Positions 1-8,011 of a DNA stretch of 64,000 nucleotides are shown here, piece after piece. This DNA is from Rhizobium terricola (GTDB lineage: Bacteria; Pseudomonadota; Alphaproteobacteria; Rhizobiales; Rhizobiaceae). Made by a program: the position numbers and the translations under genes. The stretch is taken from contig NZ_JABBGK010000001.1 of the NCBI RefSeq assembly GCF_012927355.1, positions 1,234,649 through 1,298,648 on the forward strand, written 5' to 3'. Each line of letters starts with the position of its first letter. Positions within the stretch are counted from its first letter, which is position 1. The notes under the pieces are model-generated. The model did not search any database. It worked only from the letters and a program-made list of their open reading frames with translations, and was not told the origin of the DNA.

Positions 1-118
1 CGACGGTGACCGTGAGCTTCTGATGCCACGAATAGACCGGATAGATCGCCCGCCAGCAGACCATGACCGCGGCGATTACCGCAATCACCTTCAAGAACCG
101 ATCGAACCAGAGTTTCAT
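1..118 (-). CDS. Small membrane protein, N-terminal part only
   Basis: Only the first 39 residues lie in the window; the gene runs off the left edge. It opens MKLWFDRFLKVIAVIAAVMV and continues into CWRAIYPVYSWHQKLTVTV. This gives a positively charged start, one hydrophobic helix (about residues 9-27) and the beginning of an outward-facing domain. A GAGGGAA ribosome-binding site sits 6 bases before the ATG. Alphaproteobacteria have many uncharacterised proteins with this 'membrane helix then YSWxQKLTV' opening, but no function is known to me. The next gene on the same strand lies about 130 bp upstream, so the two could be co-transcribed. Confidence 0.6.
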   Translation of the reverse strand, partial: MKLWFDRFLKVIAVIAAVMVCWRAIYPVYSWHQKLTVTV

Positions 119-248
119 GGGCAACTTCCCTCGCGGCTATGTACAACCGCATCCTGAGCCTTCTTAGGTCTGAAGCTTTGCCACATTCTTTATCCTCTGC
201 CGCTCTAGCCGCCGGGCAGGTCGGTGTCGGCTCGCCAAAGATTTGCAG

Positions 249-908
249 CTAGTTGACAAGCGTCGCGCCTGCCTTTCGGCTGTCCACAAATTGAAGGAAA
301 TCATTACCTTTGGCGGTGATCTCAACTCTCTCGTCGATCAGCAGTACAAGACCCTGGCTTCGCAGGTATGCGCTCCACCGTTCGAAACCCCATTCCGCAA
401 ACAGCTCAGGTCTTATTGGTATGACATTGTCTTCAAAATACTTTTCCGCCTCTTCCAATGAAACGGAACCCTCTGAGAGGCGCCTCAACGCATCAACCTG
501 AGTTTTGAATATATTCGCAAATATGAATTCGAAGTCGGCGAGAACCCTGGCTTCAGCAAGAGCTCTGACCAAGAGGGGCTCCCTGCTTTCTGCTATAATG
601 GGTGTGAGTTCCTGCTGAATCTTCTCCACCAAGTCATTGACGGTACTGAGGCGGTGCGGGCCGGCCACAAAAGGTCCGGGAGTTGCTTGAGAAGTCGGCT
701 GCATCTCAAAATCAGCACTGGTTGGGCTGATGTTACGCAAATGCGGTATTTTTTCTCGAATTTGCTTTCTAAAGATCCATATCAAGCAAAAAACCGCTAG
801 CGGCCAAGCAATCCCTTTCAGCAAATCCACCAGCGTCTTCGCCCAATCCAGCCAGGAGACCTCCTGTAGCTTGATCAAAAGGCTCCAAAAGCTTGAGCAG
901 CTCTCCAT
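249..908 (-). CDS. Hypothetical membrane-anchored protein with a winged-helix-like tail
   Basis: 219 residues from the ATG that follows a GAGAGGAAGA ribosome-binding site; a longer reading from 977 has no such site. One transmembrane helix lies near residues 26-45 (GIAWPLAVFCLIWIF), followed by a basic stretch. The C-terminal half is soluble and ends in a pattern (WSAYLRSQGLVLLIDERVEI, then TAKGNDFLQFV) that resembles the closing beta-wing of a winged-helix fold, as in predicted accessory or defence-associated proteins. I do not recognise a family. The gene and its flanks are clearly richer in A+T than the rest of the window and use different codons, which suggests horizontal acquisition. Confidence 0.6.
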   Translation of the reverse strand: MESCSSFWSLLIKLQEVSWLDWAKTLVDLLKGIAWPLAVFCLIWIFRKQIREKIPHLRNISPTSADFEMQPTSQATPGPFVAGPHRLSTVNDLVEKIQQELTPIIAESREPLLVRALAEARVLADFEFIFANIFKTQVDALRRLSEGSVSLEEAEKYFEDNVIPIRPELFAEWGFERWSAYLRSQGLVLLIDERVEITAKGNDFLQFVDSRKAGATLVN

Positions 909-1146
909 TCTTCCTCTCCATGACTTGGCTCTAATTTCAGCACGCAACACAACCTTAAGTCTTATGCCACAAACCAAGCAAATATGCAGAAGTTGTCACA
1001 ATCAAACAGGTATGAGTCAACAAGGCCACCCTCGAAGACCTTGTCCTGTTACAGACGTGTTGTAGAAAGAGGAATGGCTGCGGAAGACGCCGACGTAACG
1101 GTGCGACTTTCGGTACGTACTGACCGTTGACTACGTTCTATAGGCA

Positions 1147-1173
1147 CAAAAAGAGCCGCCCTGCACAGAGCGG
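1147..1173 (-). terminator. Rho-independent terminator after the DUF1489 gene
   Basis: On the minus strand a 7-bp stem (CCGCTCT/AGGGCGG, one G-U pair) with a GTGC loop is followed by CTCTTTTTG. It begins about 28 bases past the stop of the DUF1489 gene. The 240 bases between here and the gene at 249-908 show no coding sequence. Confidence 0.6.
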
Positions 1174-1200
1174 GGCCACCGCCGGCCTCCGCCGCAGCCC

Positions 1201-1638
1201 CTACAATAGCCCCAGTTCGGCGAGTTCGCGTTTGAGGTCTTCGGGCATTTCCTCGAGATTGGCGCCGGAGGCGCCGAGGTCGCGGGGGGCGGCATCGGGT
1301 TCGAGGTAGCGCCAGCCCTGGAACGGGCGGCGCGGCGCCGGTGCCACCTCGATCACTTCCGGGCCGAGGATCAGCTCGCAGCGGGAGATCCCGTCGCCGC
1401 CGGTAAAGGTCTTGATGTCGAGAAGCTTCTGCCGGGCGGCGACCTGGCCCTTGATGATCCAGTAGAGCGAACCGCCGTCGAGCAGTTCGTCGGCCCGCTT
1501 CGGCACCATGCGGGTGACATGGCTCGACTGCGGCGGCAGGCCGGCCGCGACCGCGACCAACGCGCGTTCGGCCACCCATTCGCGAAGATCGTCGAGACTG
1601 TCGGCGCCGACGCAGAGCTTGATCAGATTGAGTGTCAT
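1201..1638 (-). CDS. DUF1489 family protein
   Basis: 145 residues, starting MTLNLIKLCVGADSLDDLRE, which is the characteristic opening of the DUF1489 family (usual length about 140 residues, almost confined to Alphaproteobacteria). The protein is soluble and has no membrane segment. Conserved features are the N-terminal LIKLCVGADS, the central SLYWIIKGQVAARQKLLDI and the FQGWRYLEP motif near residue 105. The biochemical role of the family is unknown. It lies 64 bp downstream of sdaA on the same strand and has its own terminator, so it may be the last gene of an sdaA transcript; no functional link to serine metabolism is evident. Confidence 0.85.
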   Translation of the reverse strand: MTLNLIKLCVGADSLDDLREWVAERALVAVAAGLPPQSSHVTRMVPKRADELLDGGSLYWIIKGQVAARQKLLDIKTFTGGDGISRCELILGPEVIEVAPAPRRPFQGWRYLEPDAAPRDLGASGANLEEMPEDLKRELAELGLL

Positions 1639-1701
1639 GGCTCTGGTGATAGCCCGCGCGGGGCCGGCGTCAAGGGCAAAGCGCCGATGACGCCCCAGCC
1701 A

Positions 1702-3102
1702 TCAACATTCGACGACGTTGACGGCGAGACCGCCGAGCGAGGTTTCCTTGTATTTCTCGCTCATGTCGTTGCCAGTCTGGCGCATGGTCTCGATGCAGGC
1801 GTCGAGCGGCACGAAGTGCTCGCCGTCGCCCTTCAGCGCCAGCGACGCGGCCGTGACCGCCTTGACCGCGCCGAGCGCATTGCGCTCGATGCAGGGCACC
1901 TGGACGAGGCCGGCGACCGGGTCGCAGGTCATGCCGAGGTGATGCTCCAGCGCAATCTCGGCGGCGTTCTCGATCTGCTCGGGGCTGCCGCCCATCACGG
2001 CCGCAAGGCCGGCCGCCGCCATGGCGGAGGCGGAACCGACCTCGCCCTGACAGCCGACTTCGGCGCCGGAAATCGAGGCATTGTGCTTGATGATGCCGCC
2101 GACGGCCGCAGCCGTCAGCAGGTAGTCGCGAATGCCGTCCTGATCGGCGTCGGGATGGAAATGCAGGTAGTAGCGGATGGTTGCCGGCACGACACCCGCG
2201 GCGCCGTTGGTCGGCGCGGTGACGACGCGCCCGCCGGCCGCATTCTCCTCGTTGACCGCCATGGCATAGACCGACAGCCAGTCATTGGCGAGAAGCGGGT
2301 TCTGGCGATTGGAGCGCCATTCCTCCTGCAACTGGTCATGGATGGAGCGGGCGCGGCGGCGGACATTGAGGCCGCCGGGCAGTCGGCCATCCTGCTTAAG
2401 GCCGCGATCGATGCAGCCGCTCATTGCTTCCCAGATCCGGTCGAGGCCGGCGTCGAGCGCGTCGCGATCCATCACGACCTCCTCGTTCGCCCGCTTCATC
2501 TGGGCGATCGTCAGGCCGGAGCGGCGGGCCATCTCGAGCATCTCCTTCGCCGACGAGAAGGGATAGGGCACCTTGGTGGCGCTCGCGGCCTTCTTGCTCT
2601 TCTGCATGGCGAGGAGTTCGGTGTCGGTGACGACGAAGCCGCCGCCGATCGAATAGTAGATCGTCGTCAGGAGGACACGGCCGTCCTTGTCGAGGGCAGA
2701 CAGACGCATGCCGTTGGCATGGCCCTTCAACGGCTCCTTCTTGTCGAAGACGAGGTCTTCCTTCGGATTGAAATGATAGGCGGGATGACCGGGGGGTGCG
2801 ACGCGGTGGGTGCGCTCCACCTCCTCGATGATGGCGTCCATCTTGTCCGGGTCGATGCGGTCCGGCGCCTCGCCGGTCAGGCCGATGATGACCGCCCTGC
2901 CCGTCCCGTGACCGATTCCGGTATAGGCGAGCGAGCCATGAAGGCTGGCCTTCAGCGCCGCGACATGGGCGCCCTGGGGACGCGGCCAGCTGTCGGAGGC
3001 AATGAGGTCGAGAAAGCGGTTCGCTGCCGTCATCGGTCCCATCGTGTGGGAGCTCGAAGGGCCTACGCCGATCTTGAATACGTCGAAAACCGAAAGGAAC
3101 AT
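1702..3102 (-). CDS. sdaA: L-serine ammonia-lyase (single chain, iron-sulfur)
   Basis: 466 residues, full length for the fused alpha+beta type of L-serine dehydratase, which deaminates L-serine to pyruvate and ammonia in the cytoplasm. The N-terminal beta domain contains the diagnostic [20 protein letters not shown]. The catalytic domain keeps the cysteines expected to hold the oxygen-labile 4Fe-4S cluster ([11 protein letters not shown], then [19 protein letters not shown]) and the [12 protein letters not shown] segment. It starts at an ATG and continues to VVEC at the C terminus, so nothing is missing. It provides serine catabolism and pyruvate supply; upstream is a divergent-free 175-bp gap before the small membrane peptide. 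Confidence 0.95.
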   Translation of the reverse strand: MFLSVFDVFKIGVGPSSSHTMGPMTAANRFLDLIASDSWPRPQGAHVAALKASLHGSLAYTGIGHGTGRAVIIGLTGEAPDRIDPDKMDAIIEEVERTHRVAPPGHPAYHFNPKEDLVFDKKEPLKGHANGMRLSALDKDGRVLLTTIYYSIGGGFVVTDTELLAMQKSKKAASATKVPYPFSSAKEMLEMARRSGLTIAQMKRANEEVVMDRDALDAGLDRIWEAMSGCIDRGLKQDGRLPGGLNVRRRARSIHDQLQEEWRSNRQNPLLANDWLSVYAMAVNEENAAGGRVVTAPTNGAAGVVPATIRYYLHFHPDADQDGIRDYLLTAAAVGGIIKHNASISGAEVGCQGEVGSASAMAAAGLAAVMGGSPEQIENAAEIALEHHLGMTCDPVAGLVQVPCIERNALGAVKAVTAASLALKGDGEHFVPLDACIETMRQTGNDMSEKYKETSLGGLAVNVVEC

Positions 3103-3220
3103 GAAATCCGCCTTGTGTCGCCTGTTCGCCGCGAGGCTAAATTATCATGTATCATGAATGCGGCGGCGAACCGACATCCGCTTTCATCGCCGCGACATTC
3201 GTCGTCGCTCCCAAAACGGC

Positions 3221-3252
3221 GACAGCGCGGATCCCTAAAGACCCGCGCTGTC
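3221..3252 (-). terminator. Stem-loop after the 33-residue peptide gene
   Basis: A perfect 10-bp inverted repeat (GACAGCGCGG / CCGCGCTGTC) with a 12-base loop, 25 bases past the stop codon of the small gene at 3278-3379. The minus strand continues GCCGTTTTGGG, a short T-run. It separates the small gene from sdaA. Confidence 0.5.
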
Positions 3253-3277
3253 GGAAGTCAGGACTGTTCGTCCCGTA

Positions 3278-3379
3278 TCACATGCTGCCAAAGAGGTATG
3301 CCAGGCAGAGGATGCCGGCGAAACCGATCAATGCACGAAAAGTCACGTTCCAGCAGGATTTCTGGATGCTGTCTTCCAT
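3278..3379 (-). CDS. 33-residue single-span membrane peptide
   Basis: A short reading frame encoding MEDSIQKSCWNVTFRALIGF followed by AGILCLAYLFGSM. It has an ideal GGAG ribosome-binding site 7-8 bases before its ATG and its own stem-loop terminator 25 bases after the stop, which is why I call it a gene despite its size. An amphipathic N-terminal dozen residues precedes one hydrophobic helix (about residues 15-32). Function is unknown; such peptides often act as subunits or regulators of membrane complexes, but nothing in the neighbourhood identifies a partner. It stands alone between sdaA and a divergent DUF599 gene. Confidence 0.55.
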   Translation of the reverse strand: MEDSIQKSCWNVTFRALIGFAGILCLAYLFGSM

Positions 3380-3681
3380 GAAGACTCCGTTTGAGCGTTG
3401 TTGGCAGAAAGCCGTCCCCCGACCGCCTTCGTGTCATCGATCTATTAAAATCGCCGGCGGTTCGCAACTGCAAAAATGGCAAAAGAGTGACCAAATCCGG
3501 CGACCAGCCATGCAAATCACGCATACATATTCGAGATTTCAATGACTTAAGACGAGGAGGCTTCTGGGGCGCCGGAAGAGTACTGCCTCATTTTGGGCCA
3601 ATCTGTTGTGTCTTGGTTAATTCGCTTGTGGGCAAACCGAGGACGCATCATAAAAATGCAGATGCAACGCCGGGACGATTC
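3380..3681. other. Intergenic region, divergent promoters expected
   Basis: About 300 bp between the small peptide gene (minus) and the DUF599 gene (plus). It must hold promoters for both. The sequence is locally AT-richer around 3520-3660, but I see no clear palindromic operator and no convincing reading frame. Confidence 0.4.
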
Positions 3682-4380
3682 ATGACCATTCTCGACTACA
3701 TCGCACTCTGCCTCTTCGGTGTTCTCTGGTTCGCCTTCGCCTGGATCACCGGCCGAAGCCGCATCTTCGCACGTACCAGCCTGACCCAGGCCATGGCCGA
3801 GCGGCGGCGCCAGTGGATCATGAATTCGCTCGGCCGCGACCTGAAGATGATCGACACGCAGATCATGTCCGGCCTGCAGAATGGAACGGCCTTCTTCGCC
3901 TCCACCTCCATTCTCGCGATCGGCGGCTGTTTTGCGCTTCTGGGCGCCACCGACCAGGTGGACGCGGTGTTCAAGGACCTGCCTTTCATCGTGCAGGGCG
4001 GGCGCACGACCTTCGAGCTCAAGGTCTTCGTTCTGACCGCGATCTTCGGCTATTCCTTCTTCAAGTTCGGCTGGTCCTATCGCCTGTTCAACTACTGCAC
4101 CATCCTCTTCGGTGCGCTGCCGATGGCGGACGAGGCGCGGCGCGATCCGGAAGGGGCTGCCCGGGCCGCGGAACTCGCCATCCGCATGAACATCATCGCG
4201 GCAAGCCATTTCAACTCCGGGCTACGCGCCCTCTTCATGTCGATCGGCTATCTCGGCTGGTTCGCCAGCCCTTACCTTTTCATGGCAACGTCACTGACCG
4301 TGTTCATTGTGCTGCTGCGCCGGCAGTTCTTTTCCGAGGCCCGGCTGGCGCTGATCGAATCGCCCCCGCCCGCGCCTTGA
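3682..4380 (+). CDS. DUF599 family inner-membrane protein
   Basis: 232 residues starting MTILDYIALCLFGVLWFAFA. Four hydrophobic segments are visible (about residues 3-22, 70-90, 112-132 and 190-215), with a conserved cytoplasmic stretch between the first two that includes RRQWIMNSLGRDLKMIDTQ and the FFASTSILAIGG helix. This is the DUF599 pattern, common in proteobacteria, with no assigned biochemical role. I took the ATG at 3682 because upstream in-frame sequence has no protein-like character. It ends two bases before a possible ATG of the next gene's reading frame, and the two genes are probably co-transcribed. Confidence 0.85.
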   Translation: MTILDYIALCLFGVLWFAFAWITGRSRIFARTSLTQAMAERRRQWIMNSLGRDLKMIDTQIMSGLQNGTAFFASTSILAIGGCFALLGATDQVDAVFKDLPFIVQGGRTTFELKVFVLTAIFGYSFFKFGWSYRLFNYCTILFGALPMADEARRDPEGAARAAELAIRMNIIAASHFNSGLRALFMSIGYLGWFASPYLFMATSLTVFIVLLRRQFFSEARLALIESPPPAP

Positions 4381-4456
4381 AATGGTCACCTTTGCGCGGT
4401 CTGGCACGGGGCGGAATTCAGGACCGACGACGAGACGGACAGCGGAAGGAAGAAGC

Positions 4457-5425
4457 GTGGCGGCGCATCCCGACAGCAGCGAGAGCACAGCAAAGATGCC
4501 CCGGATCGGGGCGCTCGACGCGGCGCGCGGCATCGCGCTCATCGCCATGGCGACCTACCATCTGACCTGGGACTTCGAGTTTTTCGGCTACCTCGACCCG
4601 GGCACCGCAACCCATGGCTGGCTGAAGCTCTATGCACGGTCGATCGCCTCGAGCTTCCTTTTCCTCGCCGGATTCAGCCTGGTGCTCGCCCATTTTCCAA
4701 CGATCCGCTTCGAGTCCTTCTTCAAGCGTTTCGGGGTGATCGTCGCGGCGGCGCTGGCGATCAGCGCGGCAACCTTCTTCTTCGTCCGCGACGGGTGGAT
4801 CTTCTTCGGGATCCTGCACTGCATCGCGGCCGCAAGCCTGATCGGCCTTGCCTTTCTTCGCCTGCCACCAGTATTGACACTGATCGTCGCGGCCGCCGCC
4901 GCGGCGCTGCCGAGTGTCTACCATGCGCCGCTGTTCGACCTGCCTCCGCTGCTCTTCGTCGGGTTGTCGGAAAACCTGCCGCGCTCCAACGACTACGTGC
5001 CGCTGCTGCCCTGGACAGGAGCGCTGCTGGCCGGGATCGCCGTCGCTCGCTTCGCCTTTTCGCGCGGCTGGCTGCATGCGCTGGCCCGGCTTCCCGCCGG
5101 TCCCGGCTGGCTGCGCTGGGGCGGACGCAACAGTCTTCTCGTCTATCTTGTCCACCAACCGGTGCTGATCGGCATCGTCGCGTTGATCTCGATCATCGCA
5201 CCGCCACAAAAACCTGATCCTATACAGTCCTACCTGGCGAGCTGCGAAGCGGCTTGTCTGGCCGAGGGGTCGGACACGACACTCTGCAACCGGTTCTGTT
5301 CCTGCACGCTCGAACGCCTGCAGGAACAGTCGCTACTGACGCCTCTCCAGTCTGGCGCAATCTTGCCGGACAAGGATGAGCGCGTACTAGAGCTTGCGCG
5401 TGCGTGTTCGGCCACCAGTCAATGA
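4457..5425 (+). CDS. DUF1624 (heparan-alpha-glucosaminide N-acetyltransferase-like) membrane protein with a cysteine-rich tail
   Basis: 322 residues from a GTG preceded by GGAAGGAAG; an ATG at 4382 in the same frame lacks a binding site. Residues 16-255 form the multi-span DUF1624/acyltransferase fold: RIGALDAARGIALIAMATYH with the conserved His, then LTWDFEFFGY, then seven or more further hydrophobic helices, ending with GRNSLLVYLVHQPVLIG. Family members transfer acyl groups across the membrane; the substrate here is unknown. Unusually, the last 55 residues form a soluble tail with six cysteines (CEAAC, then CNRFCSC). It sits between the DUF599 and the isoprenylcysteine-methyltransferase-like genes on one strand. 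Confidence 0.8.
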   Translation: MAAHPDSSESTAKMPRIGALDAARGIALIAMATYHLTWDFEFFGYLDPGTATHGWLKLYARSIASSFLFLAGFSLVLAHFPTIRFESFFKRFGVIVAAALAISAATFFFVRDGWIFFGILHCIAAASLIGLAFLRLPPVLTLIVAAAAAALPSVYHAPLFDLPPLLFVGLSENLPRSNDYVPLLPWTGALLAGIAVARFAFSRGWLHALARLPAGPGWLRWGGRNSLLVYLVHQPVLIGIVALISIIAPPQKPDPIQSYLASCEAACLAEGSDTTLCNRFCSCTLERLQEQSLLTPLQSGAILPDKDERVLELARACSATSQ

Positions 5426-5437
5426 CAGGACCTGATC

Positions 5438-5914
5438 ATGAATGCCTATCGGTTGAAACCCCTGAGTTTCCCCTGGCCGCCCGTTCTCTACGGACTGGCC
5501 ATCCTCTTCGCCCTCATCGCCGGCCGCTTCGTCGGCCTTTTTCCCTCGATGATGCCGGGCAGCTACGTGTTCCTCGGCATCGGCGGCGCGATGATCGCGG
5601 CCGCGGTGCTGCTTGATCTCTGGGCAGTGAAAACGCTGATCGAGTGCCGGACGACGGTCATGCCGCATCGCGGCGCGCAGCGACTGGTCACCTGCGGGCC
5701 ATTCCGCTACAGCCGCAACCCGATCTATCTGGGCTATACACTGGCGACCGCAGCCTTCGGCTTCCTGACCGGCAATGCCTGGTTCTTCGTCGCCGCGCTG
5801 GCGGCTGCAGTGGTCACCACCTACATTGCCATCCGCAACGAGGAAATGCACCTGCTGGCGCGTTTCGGGATCGATTTCGAGCAGTACTGCCAGCGCACCC
5901 GGCGCTGGCTCTGA
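5438..5914 (+). CDS. Isoprenylcysteine carboxyl methyltransferase-like membrane protein
   Basis: 158 residues, four or five membrane helices, and the family signature GPFRYSRNPIYLGYT near residue 90 followed by RNEEMHLLARFGIDFEQYCQ near the C terminus; these bind S-adenosylmethionine in ICMT and phospholipid N-methyltransferase relatives. Bacterial members are usually annotated as methyltransferases acting on lipid-like or small hydrophobic substrates, without a known substrate. The gene starts 12 bp after the DUF1624 gene, so the DUF599/DUF1624/ICMT trio probably forms one transcript. No translational frameshift or truncation is seen. Confidence 0.85.
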   Translation: MNAYRLKPLSFPWPPVLYGLAILFALIAGRFVGLFPSMMPGSYVFLGIGGAMIAAAVLLDLWAVKTLIECRTTVMPHRGAQRLVTCGPFRYSRNPIYLGYTLATAAFGFLTGNAWFFVAALAAAVVTTYIAIRNEEMHLLARFGIDFEQYCQRTRRWL

Positions 5915-5926
5915 GGCAGGGTCGGA

Positions 5927-6313
5927 TCAGGTTCCGACGCCGATTTCCACCAGGCGGGTCAGGCAGGCCTCTTCGGCCTGGTCGAGCTCGGTCAAGGTCT
6001 CGTCGATGTCGCGACGCTTCTGGCGAAGCTCCTCGCGCTTCTCGTCGATGCGCTTCATCATCAGCTTCAGCTGACCGATCTCGCCGGGCGGTTCCTTGTA
6101 GACATGGACGATCTCACGGATTTCCGCTACCGTGAAACCAATCCTGCGGCCGCGCAGGATTTCCTGCAGCAGTCGCCGGTCGGCGGCGCGGTAAAGTCGA
6201 GTGCGGCCCCGGCGTTCAGGATGGAGCAGACCCTCGTCTTCATAGAAACGAAGCGTCCGGGTCGACACCCCAAATTCACGCGTCAGTTCCGTGATGCTGT
6301 AATATTTCTTCAC
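5927..6313 (-). CDS. MerR family transcriptional regulator
   Basis: 128 residues. The N-terminal winged helix-turn-helix is textbook MerR (YSITELTREFGVSTRTLRFY, then EDEGLLHPERRGRTRLY). A helical stretch follows (residues about 75-118, KLMMKRIDEKREELRQKRRD), the usual dimerisation coiled coil. There are no conserved metal-binding cysteines apart from one near the C terminus, so it is not a mercury, copper or zinc sensor; the organisation resembles the MerR regulators of acyl-CoA catabolism in alphaproteobacteria, but that is only an analogy. It lies downstream of mgtE on the same strand with a near-perfect palindrome 35 bases upstream of its ATG, suggesting autoregulation. Confidence 0.9.
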   Translation of the reverse strand: MKKYYSITELTREFGVSTRTLRFYEDEGLLHPERRGRTRLYRAADRRLLQEILRGRRIGFTVAEIREIVHVYKEPPGEIGQLKLMMKRIDEKREELRQKRRDIDETLTELDQAEEACLTRLVEIGVGT

Positions 6314-6347
6314 AACCGTTCCGATTCATTTAGGAAACGGTATAATA

Positions 6348-6369
6348 TTGACTTTTACGTATAAGTCAA
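6348..6369 (-). promoter_or_regulatory. 22-bp palindrome, probable MerR operator/promoter
   Basis: Arms TTGACTT and AAGTCAA flank an 8-base centre that itself contains TACGTA; only one base pair of the 22 breaks the symmetry. On the minus strand the left arm can serve as a -35 (TTGACT) with TATACC 19 bp further on, the long spacing typical of MerR-controlled promoters. It lies 35 bases before the MerR ATG. Confidence 0.6.
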
Positions 6370-6380
6370 TTTTTCGCGCA

Positions 6381-7799
6381 TCAGCCCGACATGAACCACC
6401 AGGTGGCCAGGCCGAGGAAGCTGAAAAACCCCGTCGTGTCGGTGATCGCAGTAACGAAAACGGCCGAAGATACGGCCGGGTCAGCGCCCGCTCGGTGGAG
6501 CAGCAACGGGATCATGATGCCGGCCATGGCGGCGGCGAACATGTTGATCAGCATGGCGGTGGTGATCAGGCCGCCGATCGAGACGTCGTGAAACCAGAAC
6601 CCGGCGACCATGCCGACCATGCAGCCGAACAGCACGCCGTTGATCAGGCCGACGCCGGCCTCGCGCCGGGCAACGCGCCAGGCATTGTGAATGTCGAGAT
6701 TGCGGGTCGCGAGCGCCCGAACGGTCACGGTCATGGTCTGCGAGCCGGCATTGCCGCCCATTCCGGCGACGATCGGCATCAGGATGGCAAGCGCCACGAC
6801 CTGCTCGATGGTCGCCTCGAACAGCGAGATGACGGAGGCGGACACGAAGGCCGTGAACAGGTTGACCGCGAGCCACGGCACACGCGAGCGCGACGTTTCC
6901 ACCACGCTGTCCGACAGTTCTTCGTCGCCGACGCCGCCGAGGCGCATCAGATCTTCCTCAGCCTCTTCCTGGATGACGTCGACCACGTCGTCGATGGTCA
7001 GCACGCCGACCAGACGCTCGTTCTCGTCGACGACGGCAGCGGAGAGAAGGTCGTACTGCTCGAAGAGTTGGGCGGCCTCTTCCTGGTCCATCTCGGCCGG
7101 GATCGGATGATTCATCTCGCGCATGATGGTCTCGACCTTGACCTGGCGCTTGGTGCGCAGGATGCGGTCGAGATCGACAGTGCCGAGCAGCTTGAAGGTC
7201 GGGTCGATGACGAAGATCTGGGTAAAGGTCTCCGGCAGGTCTTCCTCGTCGCGCATGTAGTCGATTGTCTGGCCGACCGTCCAGAAGGGCGGAACGGCGA
7301 CGAATTCGGTCTGCATGCGGCGGCCGGCCGAGCTTTCCGGATAGTCGAGGGCGCGGCGCAGGCGGACCCGTTCGGTGAACGGCAGCTGGGCGAGAATCTC
7401 GTCCCGGTCCTCCTGGTCGAGGTCCTCGAGAATGTAGACGGCATCGTCCGAATCGAGATCACCGATGGCGGCGGCGATCCGGTCATTCGGCAGATGCTCG
7501 ACGATCTGCAGACGGATCCCCTCGTCGACCTCGGTCAGCGCGGTCAGGTCGAAGTCGTCACCGAGCAGGCGGACCATCGCGATACGCTGGTCGGGCAGGA
7601 TCGCCTCGATCAGGTCGCCGATTTCCGATTCGTGCAGGCGCGCCACGTTCTGGCGGAGGAAAAGCAGATCGCGGTCGGCGATCGCGGCACCGACAAGGGC
7701 AAGGAAGTCTGACCGAATCGAGCCGTCCTCGGCATAGATGTCCGCCGGGGCGTCTTCCTGGGGAGCGCGAACGCGGATGTCTTCGCCGGTCTCGGTCAT
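6381..7799 (-). CDS. mgtE: Magnesium transporter MgtE
   Basis: 472 residues from MTETGEDIRV. The three MgtE parts are all present: the N domain of acidic helical repeats (about residues 25-145, many DLDSDDAVYILEDL-type repeats), a tandem CBS pair that acts as the cytosolic magnesium sensor (about 150-275), and five membrane helices with the pore signature GMGGNAGSQTMTVTVRAL. A second methionine-led start six codons upstream is possible. It imports Mg2+ through the inner membrane, gated by Mg2+ bound at N and CBS domains. The 5' leader is short and I see no M-box-like structure. Confidence 0.95.
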   Translation of the reverse strand: MTETGEDIRVRAPQEDAPADIYAEDGSIRSDFLALVGAAIADRDLLFLRQNVARLHESEIGDLIEAILPDQRIAMVRLLGDDFDLTALTEVDEGIRLQIVEHLPNDRIAAAIGDLDSDDAVYILEDLDQEDRDEILAQLPFTERVRLRRALDYPESSAGRRMQTEFVAVPPFWTVGQTIDYMRDEEDLPETFTQIFVIDPTFKLLGTVDLDRILRTKRQVKVETIMREMNHPIPAEMDQEEAAQLFEQYDLLSAAVVDENERLVGVLTIDDVVDVIQEEAEEDLMRLGGVGDEELSDSVVETSRSRVPWLAVNLFTAFVSASVISLFEATIEQVVALAILMPIVAGMGGNAGSQTMTVTVRALATRNLDIHNAWRVARREAGVGLINGVLFGCMVGMVAGFWFHDVSIGGLITTAMLINMFAAAMAGIMIPLLLHRAGADPAVSSAVFVTAITDTTGFFSFLGLATWWFMSG

Positions 7800-8011
7800 A
7801 CGTGCGCCCTCGCCCAAATCAAATCTCTGGCCGGCCTCTTTCGCCCAAGCGAGAATGGCGCCGGAAAACGCATTGTCAACAACCGCCTAGCGCAACGCAG
7901 CGATCGATATGCAATTGCGAACGCTTCCTGCTAACGTATCGGCGAAGCCGGGTCCAGCCTCGATTGCGCCATCGCTTCGCCTGCCCGCTCCACAATATGA
8001 AAGAGGTCTCC

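Noticed and set aside
1519-3381. A 620-codon open frame opposite sdaA
   Set aside because: It is the antisense shadow of sdaA: high-GC codon structure keeps the frame open. No binding site and low-complexity Arg/His/Asp-rich translation.
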